NCBI GenBank assembly: GCA_040388375.1
Contig: JAZKBU010000004.1
Location: 372,001 to 436,000, forward strand
Length of the DNA stretch: 64,000 bases
Origin: Bacteroidota bacterium
Lineage (GTDB): Bacteria; Bacteroidota; Bacteroidia; UKL13-3
Direction of reading: 5' to 3'
Positions within the stretch are counted from its first letter, which is position 1. Each line of letters starts with the position of its first letter. A program made the position numbers and the translations under genes. The notes under the pieces are model-generated. The model had not been told where the DNA came from. It saw nothing but the letters and a program-made list of their open reading frames with translations, and searched no databases. Shown here in pieces: positions 44,915-55,204 of the stretch.

Positions 44915-46555
44915 ATGAAAAATAGAATCTACACAAAAATCAGCGTTTTAGCCACTGCCTTTTTATTGGGAGTTGGAGCTAATGCACAAACGGTTTCAAC
45001 TTTCGAGTCAGTTGAATTAGGCGGAGCAAACAACGTAAAAATTCCTAGCAACGGCAGTGTTGTTGGCCAGTTTACCAGTGGCTCATGTAATTTTAAAAGT
45101 GTTTACCAAATTGGTTTTGGCGGTTACTGGAGTGCAGGTTGGGCTTACTCAAAAGTAAACGATACCACTACCCAATCATTTGATAACTTATATAGTTCTT
45201 ATGCAAATAAAGGGTATAACAATAGCCCGGCTTATGTAGTAGGACAAAACAATACAGTTCTTAGCTTAAGTACTGCAGCACAAAATACCACACTAAAAGG
45301 TTTGTATGTGAGCAATGCAACATTTGCTGCTTTAAGTATGAAAACAGGTGATGCATTTGCCAAAAAATTTGGTGGTACAACTGGAAACGATACAGATTGG
45401 TTTAAACTAGAAATTAAAGGATACAGCAGTGGTACTTTAAAAAGCCAGGCAGTTGATTTTTATTTAGCCGATTTCAGATCAAGCAACAACGCAAACGATT
45501 ATATTATTAAAGACTGGACTTGGGTTGATTTATCAGGTCTTGGTAATGTAGATAGTTTAATGTTTGAATTAAGCTCAAGCGATGCAGGCCAGTTTGGTAT
45601 GAACACCCCTGCTTTTTTTGCAATTGATGAAATTATTTCACAAACAGATACCGCTACTTTTGAAAATTTAACTTTTCCTTTTGGCCAAAACTATTGGAAC
45701 AGAGGCAGCAAAGTATTTACCGAAGTATATACTGACGGTAATGCCAATTTTGTAAGTGCTTATACTGTTAGTCCTTCATACAACTACTGGAGTAAAGGAT
45801 TTGCTATTTCTAATTATACCGATAGTGTTACTGAAGGATTGGATAATATTTATGCAAGTGCAAATGGAAAAGGTAGCAATGGTTCAGCTAAATATGCTAT
45901 TGCAAACAACAACTCAATCATTAAACTAACCAGCACTGCTATTGGAAAAAGAGTATCAGGCTTATATGTAAACAATGGTACTTATGCTTATTACAGCATG
46001 TTAAAAGGCGATGCATTTGCTAAAAAATTCGGTGGTGCAACTGGAAACGATCAAGATTGGTTTAGATTAAATATTAAAGCATGGCACAACGGAACAAAAT
46101 TAAACGATAGCGTGTTGTTTTATTTAGCTGATTTTAGATTTACTGATAACAGCCAGGATTATATATTAAAAAATTGGGGATGGGTTAATTTAACCAGCTT
46201 TGGTAATGTTGACAGCTTACAGTTTACTTTAGAGTCAAGCGATGTAGGACAATTTGGAATGAATACCCCTGCTTACTTTGCTATTGATGATTTTACTACA
46301 TTAAACTCAGGAGTTGGTGTGGCTGATATCAATAAATTAAAAAGCTTAACAGTATATCCAAATCCAAGTGCTAGCTATATTCAATTAATGGCTGATGAAA
46401 AAATAGAAACAGTAAATATATACAATGTACAAGGTCAGGAAGTATTGACTACTACAGGTAATAGTGTAGATGTAAGTTTACTGGAGCAGGGAGTATATAT
46501 GGTAAGTGCAACAACAAGCAACGGAACCATTAAAAGTAAATTTATTAAAGAATAA
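44915..46555 (+). CDS. T9SS-exported protein with two tandem DUF4465-type domains
   Basis: A 546-residue secreted protein: signal peptide (about 1-24), two homologous domains (about 25-245 and 246-465), then a T9SS sorting domain (SLTVYPNPSASYIQL to the end). The two halves share GDAFAKKFGGxTGND, DWF, YLADFR, NVDSL and GQFGMNTPAxFAIDD. This architecture fits DUF4465, a family met in Bacteroidota cobalamin-regulated loci and possibly related to the B12-binding BtuH proteins (hedged). By position, 15 bp behind the receptor, it should capture cobalamin at the cell surface. No ligand-binding residue can be assigned from sequence. Confidence 0.8.
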   Translation: MKNRIYTKISVLATAFLLGVGANAQTVSTFESVELGGANNVKIPSNGSVVGQFTSGSCNFKSVYQIGFGGYWSAGWAYSKVNDTTTQSFDNLYSSYANKGYNNSPAYVVGQNNTVLSLSTAAQNTTLKGLYVSNATFAALSMKTGDAFAKKFGGTTGNDTDWFKLEIKGYSSGTLKSQAVDFYLADFRSSNNANDYIIKDWTWVDLSGLGNVDSLMFELSSSDAGQFGMNTPAFFAIDEIISQTDTATFENLTFPFGQNYWNRGSKVFTEVYTDGNANFVSAYTVSPSYNYWSKGFAISNYTDSVTEGLDNIYASANGKGSNGSAKYAIANNNSIIKLTSTAIGKRVSGLYVNNGTYAYYSMLKGDAFAKKFGGATGNDQDWFRLNIKAWHNGTKLNDSVLFYLADFRFTDNSQDYILKNWGWVNLTSFGNVDSLQFTLESSDVGQFGMNTPAYFAIDDFTTLNSGVGVADINKLKSLTVYPNPSASYIQLMADEKIETVNIYNVQGQEVLTTTGNSVDVSLLEQGVYMVSATTSNGTIKSKFIKE

Positions 46556-46612
46556 CGATTATGCCTTTAATATAAAGGCATCAATCAATTTGTTTAGCCA
46601 AACATATATTCT

Positions 46613-46662
46613 ATAAAGTGGCTTTGGTATTTATTTACCAAAGTCACTTTATTAAATTTTTT
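46613..46662 (+). terminator. Hairpin inside the cobalamin operon (internal terminator or attenuator)
   Basis: A 17-bp stem (46613-46629 with 46636-46652, one G-U pair) is followed by TAAATTTTTT. A smaller perfect hairpin ATGCCTTT/AAAGGCAT lies at 46561-46581. Both lie in the 207-bp gap between the two T9SS-tailed genes, so expression may step down here. Confidence 0.65.
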
Positions 46663-46762
46663 GCTATTTGTTACAGCTGTTTTACCTTTAATTTGAGCTT
46701 GACTATGAAGGTAAGTTTAAATACAATCAATACAGTTTTAAATACATCAATAAAGTTATAAA

Positions 46763-47752
46763 ATGAAAAAAAGTTTAGTCCTTATTTTAATCATTATAAG
46801 CACGGGTAAGTTGAGTGCACAATTCGATAACCAGGTAGGTTTTGGTGCAAAAAATGCTATCCATAAAGATAGCAGTATTATAAAAGCTTGGGCTACCAAA
46901 ACTACTTTGCAAAGAGGCTGGCAGGATATTAGCGATACAAGCCTTGGTAAAGCAACGGTGGGCACTCCTTTTTACACCACAGGCATAGCCGATGGAACGG
47001 TATTAAGCTTAGGCGATTCGGGTATTGCAATTCTGCAATTTGAAAGACCAATTACCAATGGGCAAGGCTATGATTTTTGTGTGTTTGAAAATGGCTTTAC
47101 CCTTAATTCAGGTGTGGCGGAAGCTTTTTTAGAATATGCGCACGTAGAAGTAAGTAGCGATGGCGTTCAGTTTTTCCGTTTTCCTTCCCAATCAAAAATA
47201 GATACACTGGTTCAAAAGGCTTCTTTCGATTATATGAATACCAATTTGGTAGATGGTTTAGCAGGTAAATATATTGCTAACTATGGAACCCCTTTCGATT
47301 TAGCAGTTTTAGCCAATCAGCCAAACCTGAATATAAATAAAATTACCCATGTAAAAATTATAGATGTAGTAGGAAGCATTAACAATGTATACGCTACCCG
47401 TGATAATTTAGGTAATAAAATAAACGACCCATGGCCAACACCATTTGCAGCAGGTGGTTTCGATTTAGATGCCGTAGGTGTTATGAATCAGGCAGAGCCT
47501 AATGGCATTGCTAACAGTGAGCATGAAGTATTTAAAGTATATCCAAATCCGGTAAAAGCAGGTGATAAAATATACATCAACAATAGCCAGCAAGCATCCA
47601 TTAGTTTGTTTGATGCCAATGGAAAATGTTTGTTAACCAAAGAAACAAGTGAAGATAGTTTTATTGATACTGAAGGATTACACAAAGGCGTATATGTTTT
47701 ATTGGTTAACGGGCTCAATAAAACATATGCTAAAACATTAATGTTAAACTAA
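46763..47752 (+). CDS. T9SS-exported surface protein of the cobalamin operon
   Basis: A 329-residue secreted protein: signal peptide (about 1-19), a beta-rich domain with VLSLGDSGIAILQFERPITN, GYDFCVFENGF, EVSSDGVQFFRFPS and AGGFDLDAVGVM, then a T9SS sorting domain (VFKVYPNPVKAGDKIYI to the end). The FENGF and GFDLDAV blocks match a widespread family annotated only as cell surface protein, often beside B12 receptors. It lies 3 bp before the beta-propeller lipoprotein gene. Function beyond likely surface cobalamin handling is unknown. Confidence 0.75.
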   Translation: MKKSLVLILIIISTGKLSAQFDNQVGFGAKNAIHKDSSIIKAWATKTTLQRGWQDISDTSLGKATVGTPFYTTGIADGTVLSLGDSGIAILQFERPITNGQGYDFCVFENGFTLNSGVAEAFLEYAHVEVSSDGVQFFRFPSQSKIDTLVQKASFDYMNTNLVDGLAGKYIANYGTPFDLAVLANQPNLNINKITHVKIIDVVGSINNVYATRDNLGNKINDPWPTPFAAGGFDLDAVGVMNQAEPNGIANSEHEVFKVYPNPVKAGDKIYINNSQQASISLFDANGKCLLTKETSEDSFIDTEGLHKGVYVLLVNGLNKTYAKTLMLN

Positions 47753-47755
47753 ACA

Positions 47756-48796
47756 ATGAATAAATATTGCCTTTATATTTTAGTTGTTTGTTTTGCTTTA
47801 ACTGCGTGCGATAAGCCACCACAAACAAAGGCAATTCAAACCTTGCCTGACTCTACGTTGGGAGGTGTTTTTATTGTAAATGAAGGTAACTATACCCAAA
47901 GCAACGCTACTTTAGGTTTTATAGACTATAGCACCAATAAAACATACGATAATGTTTTTGAAAGCAAAAATAACAGGAAGCTGGGCGATGTTTTTCAGTC
48001 AATGACTGTTATAAACGATAATGCCTATTTGGTTATTAATAATTCAGGTAAAGTAGAAGTAATCAATGCCAAAACATTTCAGTCAGTAAATACCATTAAA
48101 GGCTTACGCTCCCCGCGTTATATTTGCAAAACAAGCTACAACAAAATATACGTGAGCGATTTATATGCAAACAAAATCTCCGTAGTTGATTTAAGCACTT
48201 ATGAAACCACCAAAACCATTGATTTATTTGGATGGAGCGAAGAAATGATTTCGTATAAAGGGAAAACTTATGTAACCAATGTTAAAACAAACCACATAAG
48301 TATTATTGATGAATTAACCGACCAGATTACAGATAGTATAGCAACACCGTTTGCACCCAAAAGCATCGTACAGGATTCAGCCCATAATTTATGGATACTC
48401 TGTGGCGATGTGAATGCTACGGATAAAAAACATTTTATAGTTCAGATAGATATCAATACACAATCCATTATACATCAATGGCAGATAACAACTCCACAAA
48501 CAGCTGCCAGTAAACTACACATAAACAAAGCGGGCAATACCCTGTTTTGGATAGATGAAGGTATTTTTAAAATGGGTATTTACGAGCAGCAGTTACCTAC
48601 ACAGGCATTTATTGAAAAAGCAGGCAGGCTTTTTTATGGGTTTAATATTGACAATAAGCGTAACCAGATATGGGTTAGCGATGTAAAAGATTTTAATACC
48701 ACCAGCGATATATACCGCTACGACCTGAATGGAAGTTTAATAGAGAAACTAAACGGAGGGAAAATAACAAGCGATTTTTACTTTTATGCAGATTAG
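47756..48796 (+). CDS. BtuG-like beta-propeller lipoprotein
   Basis: A 346-residue lipoprotein with lipobox ALTACDK (Cys about 18). The rest is a repeated YncE/DUF5074-type beta-propeller: GGVFIVNEGNYTQSNATLGFID, NKIYVSDLYANKISVVDLSTYE, GKTYVTNVKTNHISIIDEL and NQIWVSDVKDF mark successive blades. BtuG of Bacteroides is a seven-bladed surface propeller that binds B12 with extreme affinity and hands it to BtuB. The fold, lipid anchor and operon position support the same role here. Equivalence to BtuG is inferred, not shown by identity. Confidence 0.8.
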   Translation: MNKYCLYILVVCFALTACDKPPQTKAIQTLPDSTLGGVFIVNEGNYTQSNATLGFIDYSTNKTYDNVFESKNNRKLGDVFQSMTVINDNAYLVINNSGKVEVINAKTFQSVNTIKGLRSPRYICKTSYNKIYVSDLYANKISVVDLSTYETTKTIDLFGWSEEMISYKGKTYVTNVKTNHISIIDELTDQITDSIATPFAPKSIVQDSAHNLWILCGDVNATDKKHFIVQIDINTQSIIHQWQITTPQTAASKLHINKAGNTLFWIDEGIFKMGIYEQQLPTQAFIEKAGRLFYGFNIDNKRNQIWVSDVKDFNTTSDIYRYDLNGSLIEKLNGGKITSDFYFYAD

Positions 48797-48798
48797 AG

Positions 48799-48993
48799 AT
48801 GGCAAATCGAATTAATGAAGATATAAAAGCCAATAAATTACCTGCCAAAAATGAATTAAAAGAAGGAGAACATTTTTATTTTAATGAACAGGGCTATATG
48901 GTTTTTACCGAGGCCTATCACAAATTACGTGGTTACTGTTGTGGCAATGGCTGTAAGCATTGCCCGTATAATCATAAAAACGTTCAGTTTTAA
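48799..48993 (+). CDS. Small DUF5522 protein
   Basis: A 64-residue protein with HFYFNEQGYMVFTEAYHKLRG (in part) and a compact cysteine cluster YCCGNGCKHCPYNHK, typical of DUF5522, found in many Bacteroidota. The Cys group could bind zinc or an Fe-S cluster. It begins 2 bp after the propeller lipoprotein and is probably co-transcribed. Whether it relates to cobalamin or merely shares the transcript is unknown. Confidence 0.8.
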   Translation: MANRINEDIKANKLPAKNELKEGEHFYFNEQGYMVFTEAYHKLRGYCCGNGCKHCPYNHKNVQF

Positions 48994-49075
48994 TTTTGTA
49001 AAATTACCTGCGGCCTTTTTGTAAGCAGTTGTATTTTAATGAATAATCAGTATTTTGCAAATCTAATTATTCATC

Positions 49076-51439
49076 ATGAAGAGATATTTTACAATTACTT
49101 TATTAAGTTTACTTTTAGTTGGTACAAACCCATTGTTTGCACAAAGAAGCAACTGTGGCGTTTCACCGGAACCCAATACATTTACCCAAAAAGACGGAAG
49201 TGAAATTACCGTATTAGCTTACGGAAACGAACAAGAACATTATTTAGAAACAAAAGATGGTTATACCATTTTAGCCAATAGTGAAGGTGTTTTTGAATAT
49301 GCTACTATTGATAACACTGGTAATTTAGTACCAAGCGGCATAAAAGCCAATAACAAAGTTACCTTTAAAGGCAAAGCAACACCTGAAAAACACCTGCGTT
49401 ACAGCCATAGCCAAAAAGCTATTTTAGCTGAAATATTTACGCAATTAGAATCAAAACCAGGTTTAGGCAAAAAAGCACCACAAGGATTCCCCAATAAAGG
49501 AGTTAATAAAGTTTGTGTACTGTTAATTCAATATCCTGATTTGTTGGCTACCATTGATAAAACGGTATACCAGAATTTATTTAACCAAGTAAACTATACA
49601 TCAACAGGTAGTTTTAGAGATTATTATTTAAAAACATCATACGGGCAGTTAACCTTAAACAGCGATGTATATGGTTGGTACACGGCAGATAATGGCTATA
49701 AATTTTACGGAAAAAACAATGTTAACTATTCAGCAAATACACGTGCTTTAGTACGCGATGCAGTAGAATCAGCAGATTCTGCAGGAGTAGATTTTTCTGC
49801 ATATGACAATGATTTAGATGGAGAAGTGGATGGATTGCTTATACTACACTCAGGTATTGGAGCAGAAGAACAAAGCGCACCTAATGCCAACGATTATATT
49901 TGGAGTTTTAGAAGCAGTTTAGGTTCAGGTTCGGTGGTTACCAACGCAGGCGTTAGTGTTAATTCATATTGTATGTTTCCCGAAAAAAGATACAATGGTG
50001 GATCATATACGGCAGTAGGTATAGGTGTAATTAGCCACGAGTTTGGACATATACTTGATTTACCCGATTTATACAGTACACAAAGCAGAGGTGAGGGAGC
50101 AGGTAACTTTACCAATATGGCCGGTGGTCCGTGGTTAAACAATGAAAAAACACCTTGCCTTTTTGATGCTTGGAGTAAAAGCGTAATGGAGTGGTTACAA
50201 CCAACCGTTATTTCGCAAAATGGTACGTACACTATTAAAAAAGCAGCAGTTGACTCTAACTTCTGCTATAGAATTAATACCCCTAAAGCCAATGAGTATT
50301 TCTTGTTAGAAAACAAACAGCTAAAAGGCTTTGACCGCTACATACCCGGAAAAGGTTTAGCTATCTGGCATATCAATACCAATACCGCCCGTTTACTTTC
50401 GCAAGGTGGGGGTAATAATGTAAACAACGATACTTCCAAATACGGAATGGGTTTAGTGCAGGCAGACGGATTAAGAGGCTTGGAAAAAGCAACCAACAGG
50501 GGTGATGGAGGCGATTTATTTCCGGGTACAACAACTAATAGAAGCTTTAGCGGCACTACCAACCCTTCATCAGCATTATATCCTACAACAAGTGGTGGTG
50601 TAAGAGCATCTTCAAATGTAGTTATATCAAACATAACGCTGAATGCAGATAGCTCTATTACCTTTACTTTAGGCAATAAAGCCTCCGCTTCATACAGTGC
50701 AGCCAGCTTAAATGGTTGTGTTCCGTATACTGTTACCTTAAATAACAACTCGTTATTTGCCAATAAATACAAATGGATTTTTGCCGATAGCATTGGAGAA
50801 AGCAGTGAAACCAATCCTACACACGTATTTACGCAAAAAGGAAGCTATAAAGTAACTCTTTATGTGTTAGATTCAATTGACAATATTGTTGATTCAAACA
50901 GTCAAACATTTGTTATCAATGAAAGTCCTAAAGCAGCCGCTTTAATTAACAGATTGGGACCAGATTCATTCCTGTTAACCAACACTTCAACCAATTATGA
51001 TTTTGTTACCTGGCGTTTTGGTTCAAGCAGTAACAGCAGCCAGGAACCTGTTATTTTAAAAGCATCAAGTCCAGGAAAAATGTCGGCTATGCTTATTGCT
51101 TACAAAGCTACTTGTACCGATACTTTTAACTTTGAATTAGATATTTACAACCTCGGTATTAATGAGTTCAGCTTATTGCAAAATGTATCTGTTTTTCCAA
51201 ATCCATTTACAAACCAGTTAATGGTTGACATAGAATCATTGTCGAGCGGTGATGCAACAGTAACCATGAGCAATATTATTGGCCAGCAAATATTTGCCAA
51301 AGAAATAGCTTTAAGCAAAGGTAAAAACACCCTTGATTTGAGCAACGAAATAGGTACGCAAATGCAAGGCACTTACTTTTTAACAATAAGAGCAAATGAT
51401 AGCTTTTTTGTTTATAAGGTTCTTAAAATCAACAGATAG
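49076..51439 (+). CDS. M6-family metalloprotease with PKD and T9SS sorting domains
   Basis: A 787-residue secreted protease. A signal peptide (about 1-22) and propeptide-like region precede the catalytic domain with VCVLLIQYPD, and the zinc site ISHEFGHILDLPDLY (HExxH at 321-325). NMAGGPW is the downstream Met-turn-like block. A PKD-like domain (about 545-620, NPTHVFTQKGSYKVTLYV) follows. The C-terminus is a T9SS sorting domain (VSVFPNPFTNQLMVD to VLKINR). It probably degrades extracellular protein. It is monocistronic. Confidence 0.9.
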   Translation: MKRYFTITLLSLLLVGTNPLFAQRSNCGVSPEPNTFTQKDGSEITVLAYGNEQEHYLETKDGYTILANSEGVFEYATIDNTGNLVPSGIKANNKVTFKGKATPEKHLRYSHSQKAILAEIFTQLESKPGLGKKAPQGFPNKGVNKVCVLLIQYPDLLATIDKTVYQNLFNQVNYTSTGSFRDYYLKTSYGQLTLNSDVYGWYTADNGYKFYGKNNVNYSANTRALVRDAVESADSAGVDFSAYDNDLDGEVDGLLILHSGIGAEEQSAPNANDYIWSFRSSLGSGSVVTNAGVSVNSYCMFPEKRYNGGSYTAVGIGVISHEFGHILDLPDLYSTQSRGEGAGNFTNMAGGPWLNNEKTPCLFDAWSKSVMEWLQPTVISQNGTYTIKKAAVDSNFCYRINTPKANEYFLLENKQLKGFDRYIPGKGLAIWHINTNTARLLSQGGGNNVNNDTSKYGMGLVQADGLRGLEKATNRGDGGDLFPGTTTNRSFSGTTNPSSALYPTTSGGVRASSNVVISNITLNADSSITFTLGNKASASYSAASLNGCVPYTVTLNNNSLFANKYKWIFADSIGESSETNPTHVFTQKGSYKVTLYVLDSIDNIVDSNSQTFVINESPKAAALINRLGPDSFLLTNTSTNYDFVTWRFGSSSNSSQEPVILKASSPGKMSAMLIAYKATCTDTFNFELDIYNLGINEFSLLQNVSVFPNPFTNQLMVDIESLSSGDATVTMSNIIGQQIFAKEIALSKGKNTLDLSNEIGTQMQGTYFLTIRANDSFFVYKVLKINR

Positions 51440-51659
51440 TAAAATAGTTTATTGAAAAGTGCCGATTTAAGAAGTTTGGCACGAAAAAATAATAGAAATT
51501 TTATTATACTATAAGATTTTGTCTTTCAGTGCTTAATAAATTAATATAGAAAACAATTTTAAATTTATATGGTTAAATGATTAAAAGGCTGTAAAATTAT
51601 ACGACATTTGCAAGTCAATTTTTAAACGTTTAATTAAGTAAAGAGGGAATATTTAAGCC

Positions 51660-52523
51660 ATGAGGCAACTAAAAATAAGCAAACAATTTACCAATCGCGA
51701 AAGCAAATCGTTAGACAAATACCTTAACGAGATAAGCAAAGTTCCGATGATAGATGCGCAAGAAGAAGTAGAGCTTGCAAGGAGAATTAGAGAAGGAGAT
51801 CAGGTAGCTTTGGAGCGTTTAGTAAATGCCAACTTACGTTTTGTGGTTTCCGTTTCAAAACAATACCAAAACCAAGGTTTAACCTTAGGCGATTTAATTA
51901 ATGAAGGAAATCTTGGATTAATTAAAGCAGCTAAACGTTTTGATGAAACCCGTGGATTTAAGTTTATTTCTTATGCCGTTTGGTGGATTCGTCAATCTAT
52001 TTTACAGGCATTGGCAGACCAAAGCCGTATTGTTCGTTTACCTTTAAATAAAGTAGGTTCAATTGGTCGTATTGGAAACACTGCGGCTAAATTAGAGCAA
52101 GAATTAGAGCGTGAACCAACAGTAGAAGAAATTGCTGTTGCGATGGATATTCCGATTTTGGAAGTAGAAAACGCATTAAGAAGCACAGGTCGCCATTTAT
52201 CAATTGATGCACCTTTAACAGAAGGAGAAGACAATACATTATTAGGTATATTAGATAGCAATGATGAGCCTCGTCCCGATGTACAGTTAATCAACGAGTC
52301 ATTACAAAAAGAAATTAACCGCGTTATTTCTACTTTAAGCGAAAAAGAGAAAGACGTATTGAAATTCTATTATGGTTTAGACGGAGGCCCTGCACACACT
52401 TTAGAAGATATTAGCGAGAAAATAGGCTTAACCCGTGAACGCGTGCGCCAAATCAAAGAAAAAGCACTACGCAGGTTACGTAAATCATCGAAAAGCAAAA
52501 TTTTAAAAACATATTTAGGCTAA
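51660..52523 (+). CDS. rpoD: Primary RNA polymerase sigma factor
   Basis: The housekeeping sigma-70 of this cell. At 287 residues it lacks the long region 1.1 and non-conserved insert of proteobacterial RpoD, as in other Bacteroidota. Region 1.2 is [15 protein letters not shown]. Region 2 has [30 protein letters not shown] (in part) and [15 protein letters not shown]. Region 3 starts at [11 protein letters not shown]. Region 4 ends with [18 protein letters not shown]. It recognises the TTTG/TAnnTTTG promoters noted in this window. It is closed by the terminator at 52547. Confidence 0.95.
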   Translation: MRQLKISKQFTNRESKSLDKYLNEISKVPMIDAQEEVELARRIREGDQVALERLVNANLRFVVSVSKQYQNQGLTLGDLINEGNLGLIKAAKRFDETRGFKFISYAVWWIRQSILQALADQSRIVRLPLNKVGSIGRIGNTAAKLEQELEREPTVEEIAVAMDIPILEVENALRSTGRHLSIDAPLTEGEDNTLLGILDSNDEPRPDVQLINESLQKEINRVISTLSEKEKDVLKFYYGLDGGPAHTLEDISEKIGLTRERVRQIKEKALRRLRKSSKSKILKTYLG

Positions 52524-52546
52524 TCATATTTGTGTTAGTTTAACAT

Positions 52547-52582
52547 CAATCCCAATTGTATTTTGCAATTGGGATTTTTTTA
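52547..52582 (+). terminator. Terminator after rpoD
   Basis: Stem ATCCCAATTG / CAATTGGGAT and a T run, 25 bp after the stop codon. Confidence 0.88.
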
Positions 52583-52601
52583 TTTTAATACCCCCTACAT
52601 T

Positions 52602-54617
52602 ATGGAAACTACGCATAAATACACCAACGCATTAATCCATGCATCCAGTCCTTATTTATTACAACATGCACACAACCCTGTAAACTGGTTAGAGTGGAAT
52701 GATGAAACACTGGCTTTGGCCCAAAAGCAGGATAAAATGTTGCTGGTGAGCATAGGTTACTCCGCTTGCCATTGGTGTCATGTAATGGAGCATGAGAGCT
52801 TTGAGAACGAAGAAGTAGCTGCCATTATGAACGAGCATTTTATATGCATAAAAGTAGACAGGGAAGAGCGCCCCGATATTGACCAGATATATATGGATGC
52901 CGTACAACTGCTAACAGGGCAGGGAGGCTGGCCTTTAAACTGCTTTGCATTGCCTAACGGACAACCTTTGCATGGTGGAACATACTTTCCTATGGAACGA
53001 TGGAAACAAACCTTGCTTTCCATAGCTGATTTTTATAAAACAAAAAAAGACGAAGCTTATGGCTTTGCCGATGATTTAACCAATGGCATAAAAAAGTTAG
53101 ATGTTATTTTACCCAACAATGAAACAAGCATAAAGGTAGAAACCATAGAAAAAGCCGTACATGACTGGAGCAGTAATTTCGATTTAAATTTAGGCGGTTA
53201 TGTATGGTCGCCCAAGTTCCCTATGCCTAATAACTGGCAGTTTTATTTACAGTTTTACAAGCACTCAAAAGATAAATTATATTTACAGGCCGTAACCGAA
53301 ACCCTGAATGGAATGGCCAATGGCGGTATATTTGACCAGATAGCAGGTGGCTTTGCCCGTTACAGCACCGATGTATATTGGAAAGCACCTCACTTTGAAA
53401 AAATGCTTTACGATAACGGACAATTAATGGGCTTATATGCAGAAGCCTATCAATTAACCCATAACGAGCTGTACCGCGATGTGGTATATAAAACCCACCA
53501 TTTCATCAGCTATGAGCTGACCCACGCTACGGGTTTGTTTTATTCTGCTTTAGATGCCGATAGCGAAGGCGTGGAAGGCAAATATTATATATGGACCAAA
53601 ACAGAGCTGCAACAATTATTAGGCGATAAAGAACCCTTGTTTAGCCTGTATTATTCCGTTGATGCCTATGGCAATTGGGAGCATGGAGCCAATATATTGT
53701 ATAAAACACGCAGTGCCGAAGAGTTAGAGCAGCTTACGGGTAAAGACATAGCAGCTATTGAAGCAACCATACAGCAGTGCAATATTATTTTGGTACAGGA
53801 ACGCAACAAGCGCGTAAAGCCCGGCTTGGATGATAAAATAATAACCAGTTGGAATGCCTTAATGGTAAGCGGCTATTGCCAGGCTTACAAAGCGTTTAAC
53901 GATGTAGCTTTTTACAACGCAGCCCACAAGGCTATAGATGGTCTACTAGATGAGCTTTGGGTAGATAAAACCCTGTACCGCATTTATAAAAATGGCAAGA
54001 TAAGTATACCTGCTTTTGCCGAAGATTACGCCTGCTTATGTAAAGCCTTCATTGATTTTTACCAGATAAGCTTTGACGAAAAATACCTGCATAAAGCCAA
54101 TGAGCTGATGCAATTAAGCATTGCCTGTTTTTACGATGAAACCCAACAATTGTTTTACTTTAAATCAAATACCGATAAAGCATTGGTAGCCCGTAAGCTT
54201 GATTTAAACGATGATGTAATACCTAGTGCCAACAGCACCTTTGCACATTGCTTACAGGCACTGGCTTATTATTTTGATAATACCGAATACGAAAAAATGC
54301 TACAGCAAATGTTGCTGCTGGTACAAAGTAAATTTGCCAAAAGCACCAGTGGTTATACTAACTGGATGCAGGTATGTTTAAACCAACTACAAGGCGTAAA
54401 ACAAATAGTAGTAGCAGGAGCCGATGCCAGGGATGTAATAAAGCAACTGCAACAACCATACAGGCCCCATACTTTATTTGCTATAGCCACCGCTGAATCC
54501 ACCATTCCGTTGGTACAGGATAAGCCTTTGGTAGCCGATAAAACCGCTATATATGTTTGCACCGATAAAACATGTGCCTTACCTGTTTTTAGTGCAGATG
54601 AGGTGGGTGTTAAATAA
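52602..54617 (+). CDS. DUF255 thioredoxin-domain protein (YyaL/SSP411 family)
   Basis: A 671-residue cytoplasmic protein. An N-terminal thioredoxin fold has [15 protein letters not shown] (Cys56, Cys59) and [15 protein letters not shown], diagnostic of DUF255. This is followed by a large alpha/alpha-barrel resembling glycosidase or cellobiose-epimerase folds ([42 protein letters not shown]). The biochemical role is unknown. The start is ATG 52602, not the TTG at 52563 inside the preceding terminator. Its last 97 bp recur, 12 changes, at 55205-55301. Its stop overlaps ATG 54617. Confidence 0.92.
   Translation: METTHKYTNALIHASSPYLLQHAHNPVNWLEWNDETLALAQKQDKMLLVSIGYSACHWCHVMEHESFENEEVAAIMNEHFICIKVDREERPDIDQIYMDAVQLLTGQGGWPLNCFALPNGQPLHGGTYFPMERWKQTLLSIADFYKTKKDEAYGFADDLTNGIKKLDVILPNNETSIKVETIEKAVHDWSSNFDLNLGGYVWSPKFPMPNNWQFYLQFYKHSKDKLYLQAVTETLNGMANGGIFDQIAGGFARYSTDVYWKAPHFEKMLYDNGQLMGLYAEAYQLTHNELYRDVVYKTHHFISYELTHATGLFYSALDADSEGVEGKYYIWTKTELQQLLGDKEPLFSLYYSVDAYGNWEHGANILYKTRSAEELEQLTGKDIAAIEATIQQCNIILVQERNKRVKPGLDDKIITSWNALMVSGYCQAYKAFNDVAFYNAAHKAIDGLLDELWVDKTLYRIYKNGKISIPAFAEDYACLCKAFIDFYQISFDEKYLHKANELMQLSIACFYDETQQLFYFKSNTDKALVARKLDLNDDVIPSANSTFAHCLQALAYYFDNTEYEKMLQQMLLLVQSKFAKSTSGYTNWMQVCLNQLQGVKQIVVAGADARDVIKQLQQPYRPHTLFAIATAESTIPLVQDKPLVADKTAIYVCTDKTCALPVFSADEVGVK
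54521..54617 (+). repeat. Direct repeat, copy 1 (3' end of the DUF255 gene)
   Basis: The last 97 bp of the intact gene. By hand alignment 85 of 97 positions match the copy at 55205-55301, with no gaps. Confidence 0.9.
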
Positions 54618-54640
54618 TGATAAGTTTAAAAGAGAAGAAT

Positions 54641-55198
54641 ATGAAATACATTTTGATAACCATTTTAATCGCAAGTACTTTTATGGCGTGCGAAAAAGAT
54701 AAAGAAATTAGTGATAATCCAACACCTATAAATAATCTTATTAATAATGCAAGCTTTGAAATTAATGGGAAAGGGAGTGTGAACGGCTGGAATTTAGTGA
54801 AGGACTTTAGAACTTTTCCTGATACTTTTTCAAATACAGTCCCAGTAGGTGGAGGGCAATTTTCACTGCGGTTGGAGGGCACAAAGGATGTTAAGTGGAA
54901 TCCATATGCTGAAACCTATATAACTAATATCTCAGGAAAAAAAATCATTTCACTTTCAGCATATATAAGGTCACTATATGGTGGACAGGATATTTATCTT
55001 TCTTTATACCATATAAGGGGAGGCCAGGTAATTGATAGTAAATCTGATTCCCATCTGGCTTTTAACGACTGGAAAAAATTCAGCGTGATAGACACGCTTT
55101 CTTTGCAGAACCAAGACTCATTAAGAGTAAAAATTATGCAAAGCACCAGCCAAAACAGTGGAGCATATATTGACTTGGTTGAATTGACAACCAATTAG
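54641..55198 (+). CDS. Small lipoprotein with a carbohydrate-binding-like beta domain
   Basis: A 185-residue lipoprotein from ATG 54641 (MKYILITILIASTFMAC, lipobox TFMAC, Cys about 17); an in-frame ATG at 54617 overlaps the previous stop. After the linker the domain shows LINNASFEINGKGSVNGWNL, GGQFSLRLEG and SGAYIDLVELTTN, a pattern like CBM4/9 jelly-roll modules. The ligand is unknown. It lies exactly between two copies of the DUF255 gene tail, so it may have been inserted or left by a tandem duplication. Confidence 0.75.
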   Translation: MKYILITILIASTFMACEKDKEISDNPTPINNLINNASFEINGKGSVNGWNLVKDFRTFPDTFSNTVPVGGGQFSLRLEGTKDVKWNPYAETYITNISGKKIISLSAYIRSLYGGQDIYLSLYHIRGGQVIDSKSDSHLAFNDWKKFSVIDTLSLQNQDSLRVKIMQSTSQNSGAYIDLVELTTN

Positions 55199-55204
55199 AA
55201 CCAA

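Noticed and set aside
50338-50814. 158-codon frame on the minus strand
   Set aside because: It is antisense to the M6 protease, which has a signal peptide, catalytic motif and sorting domain.
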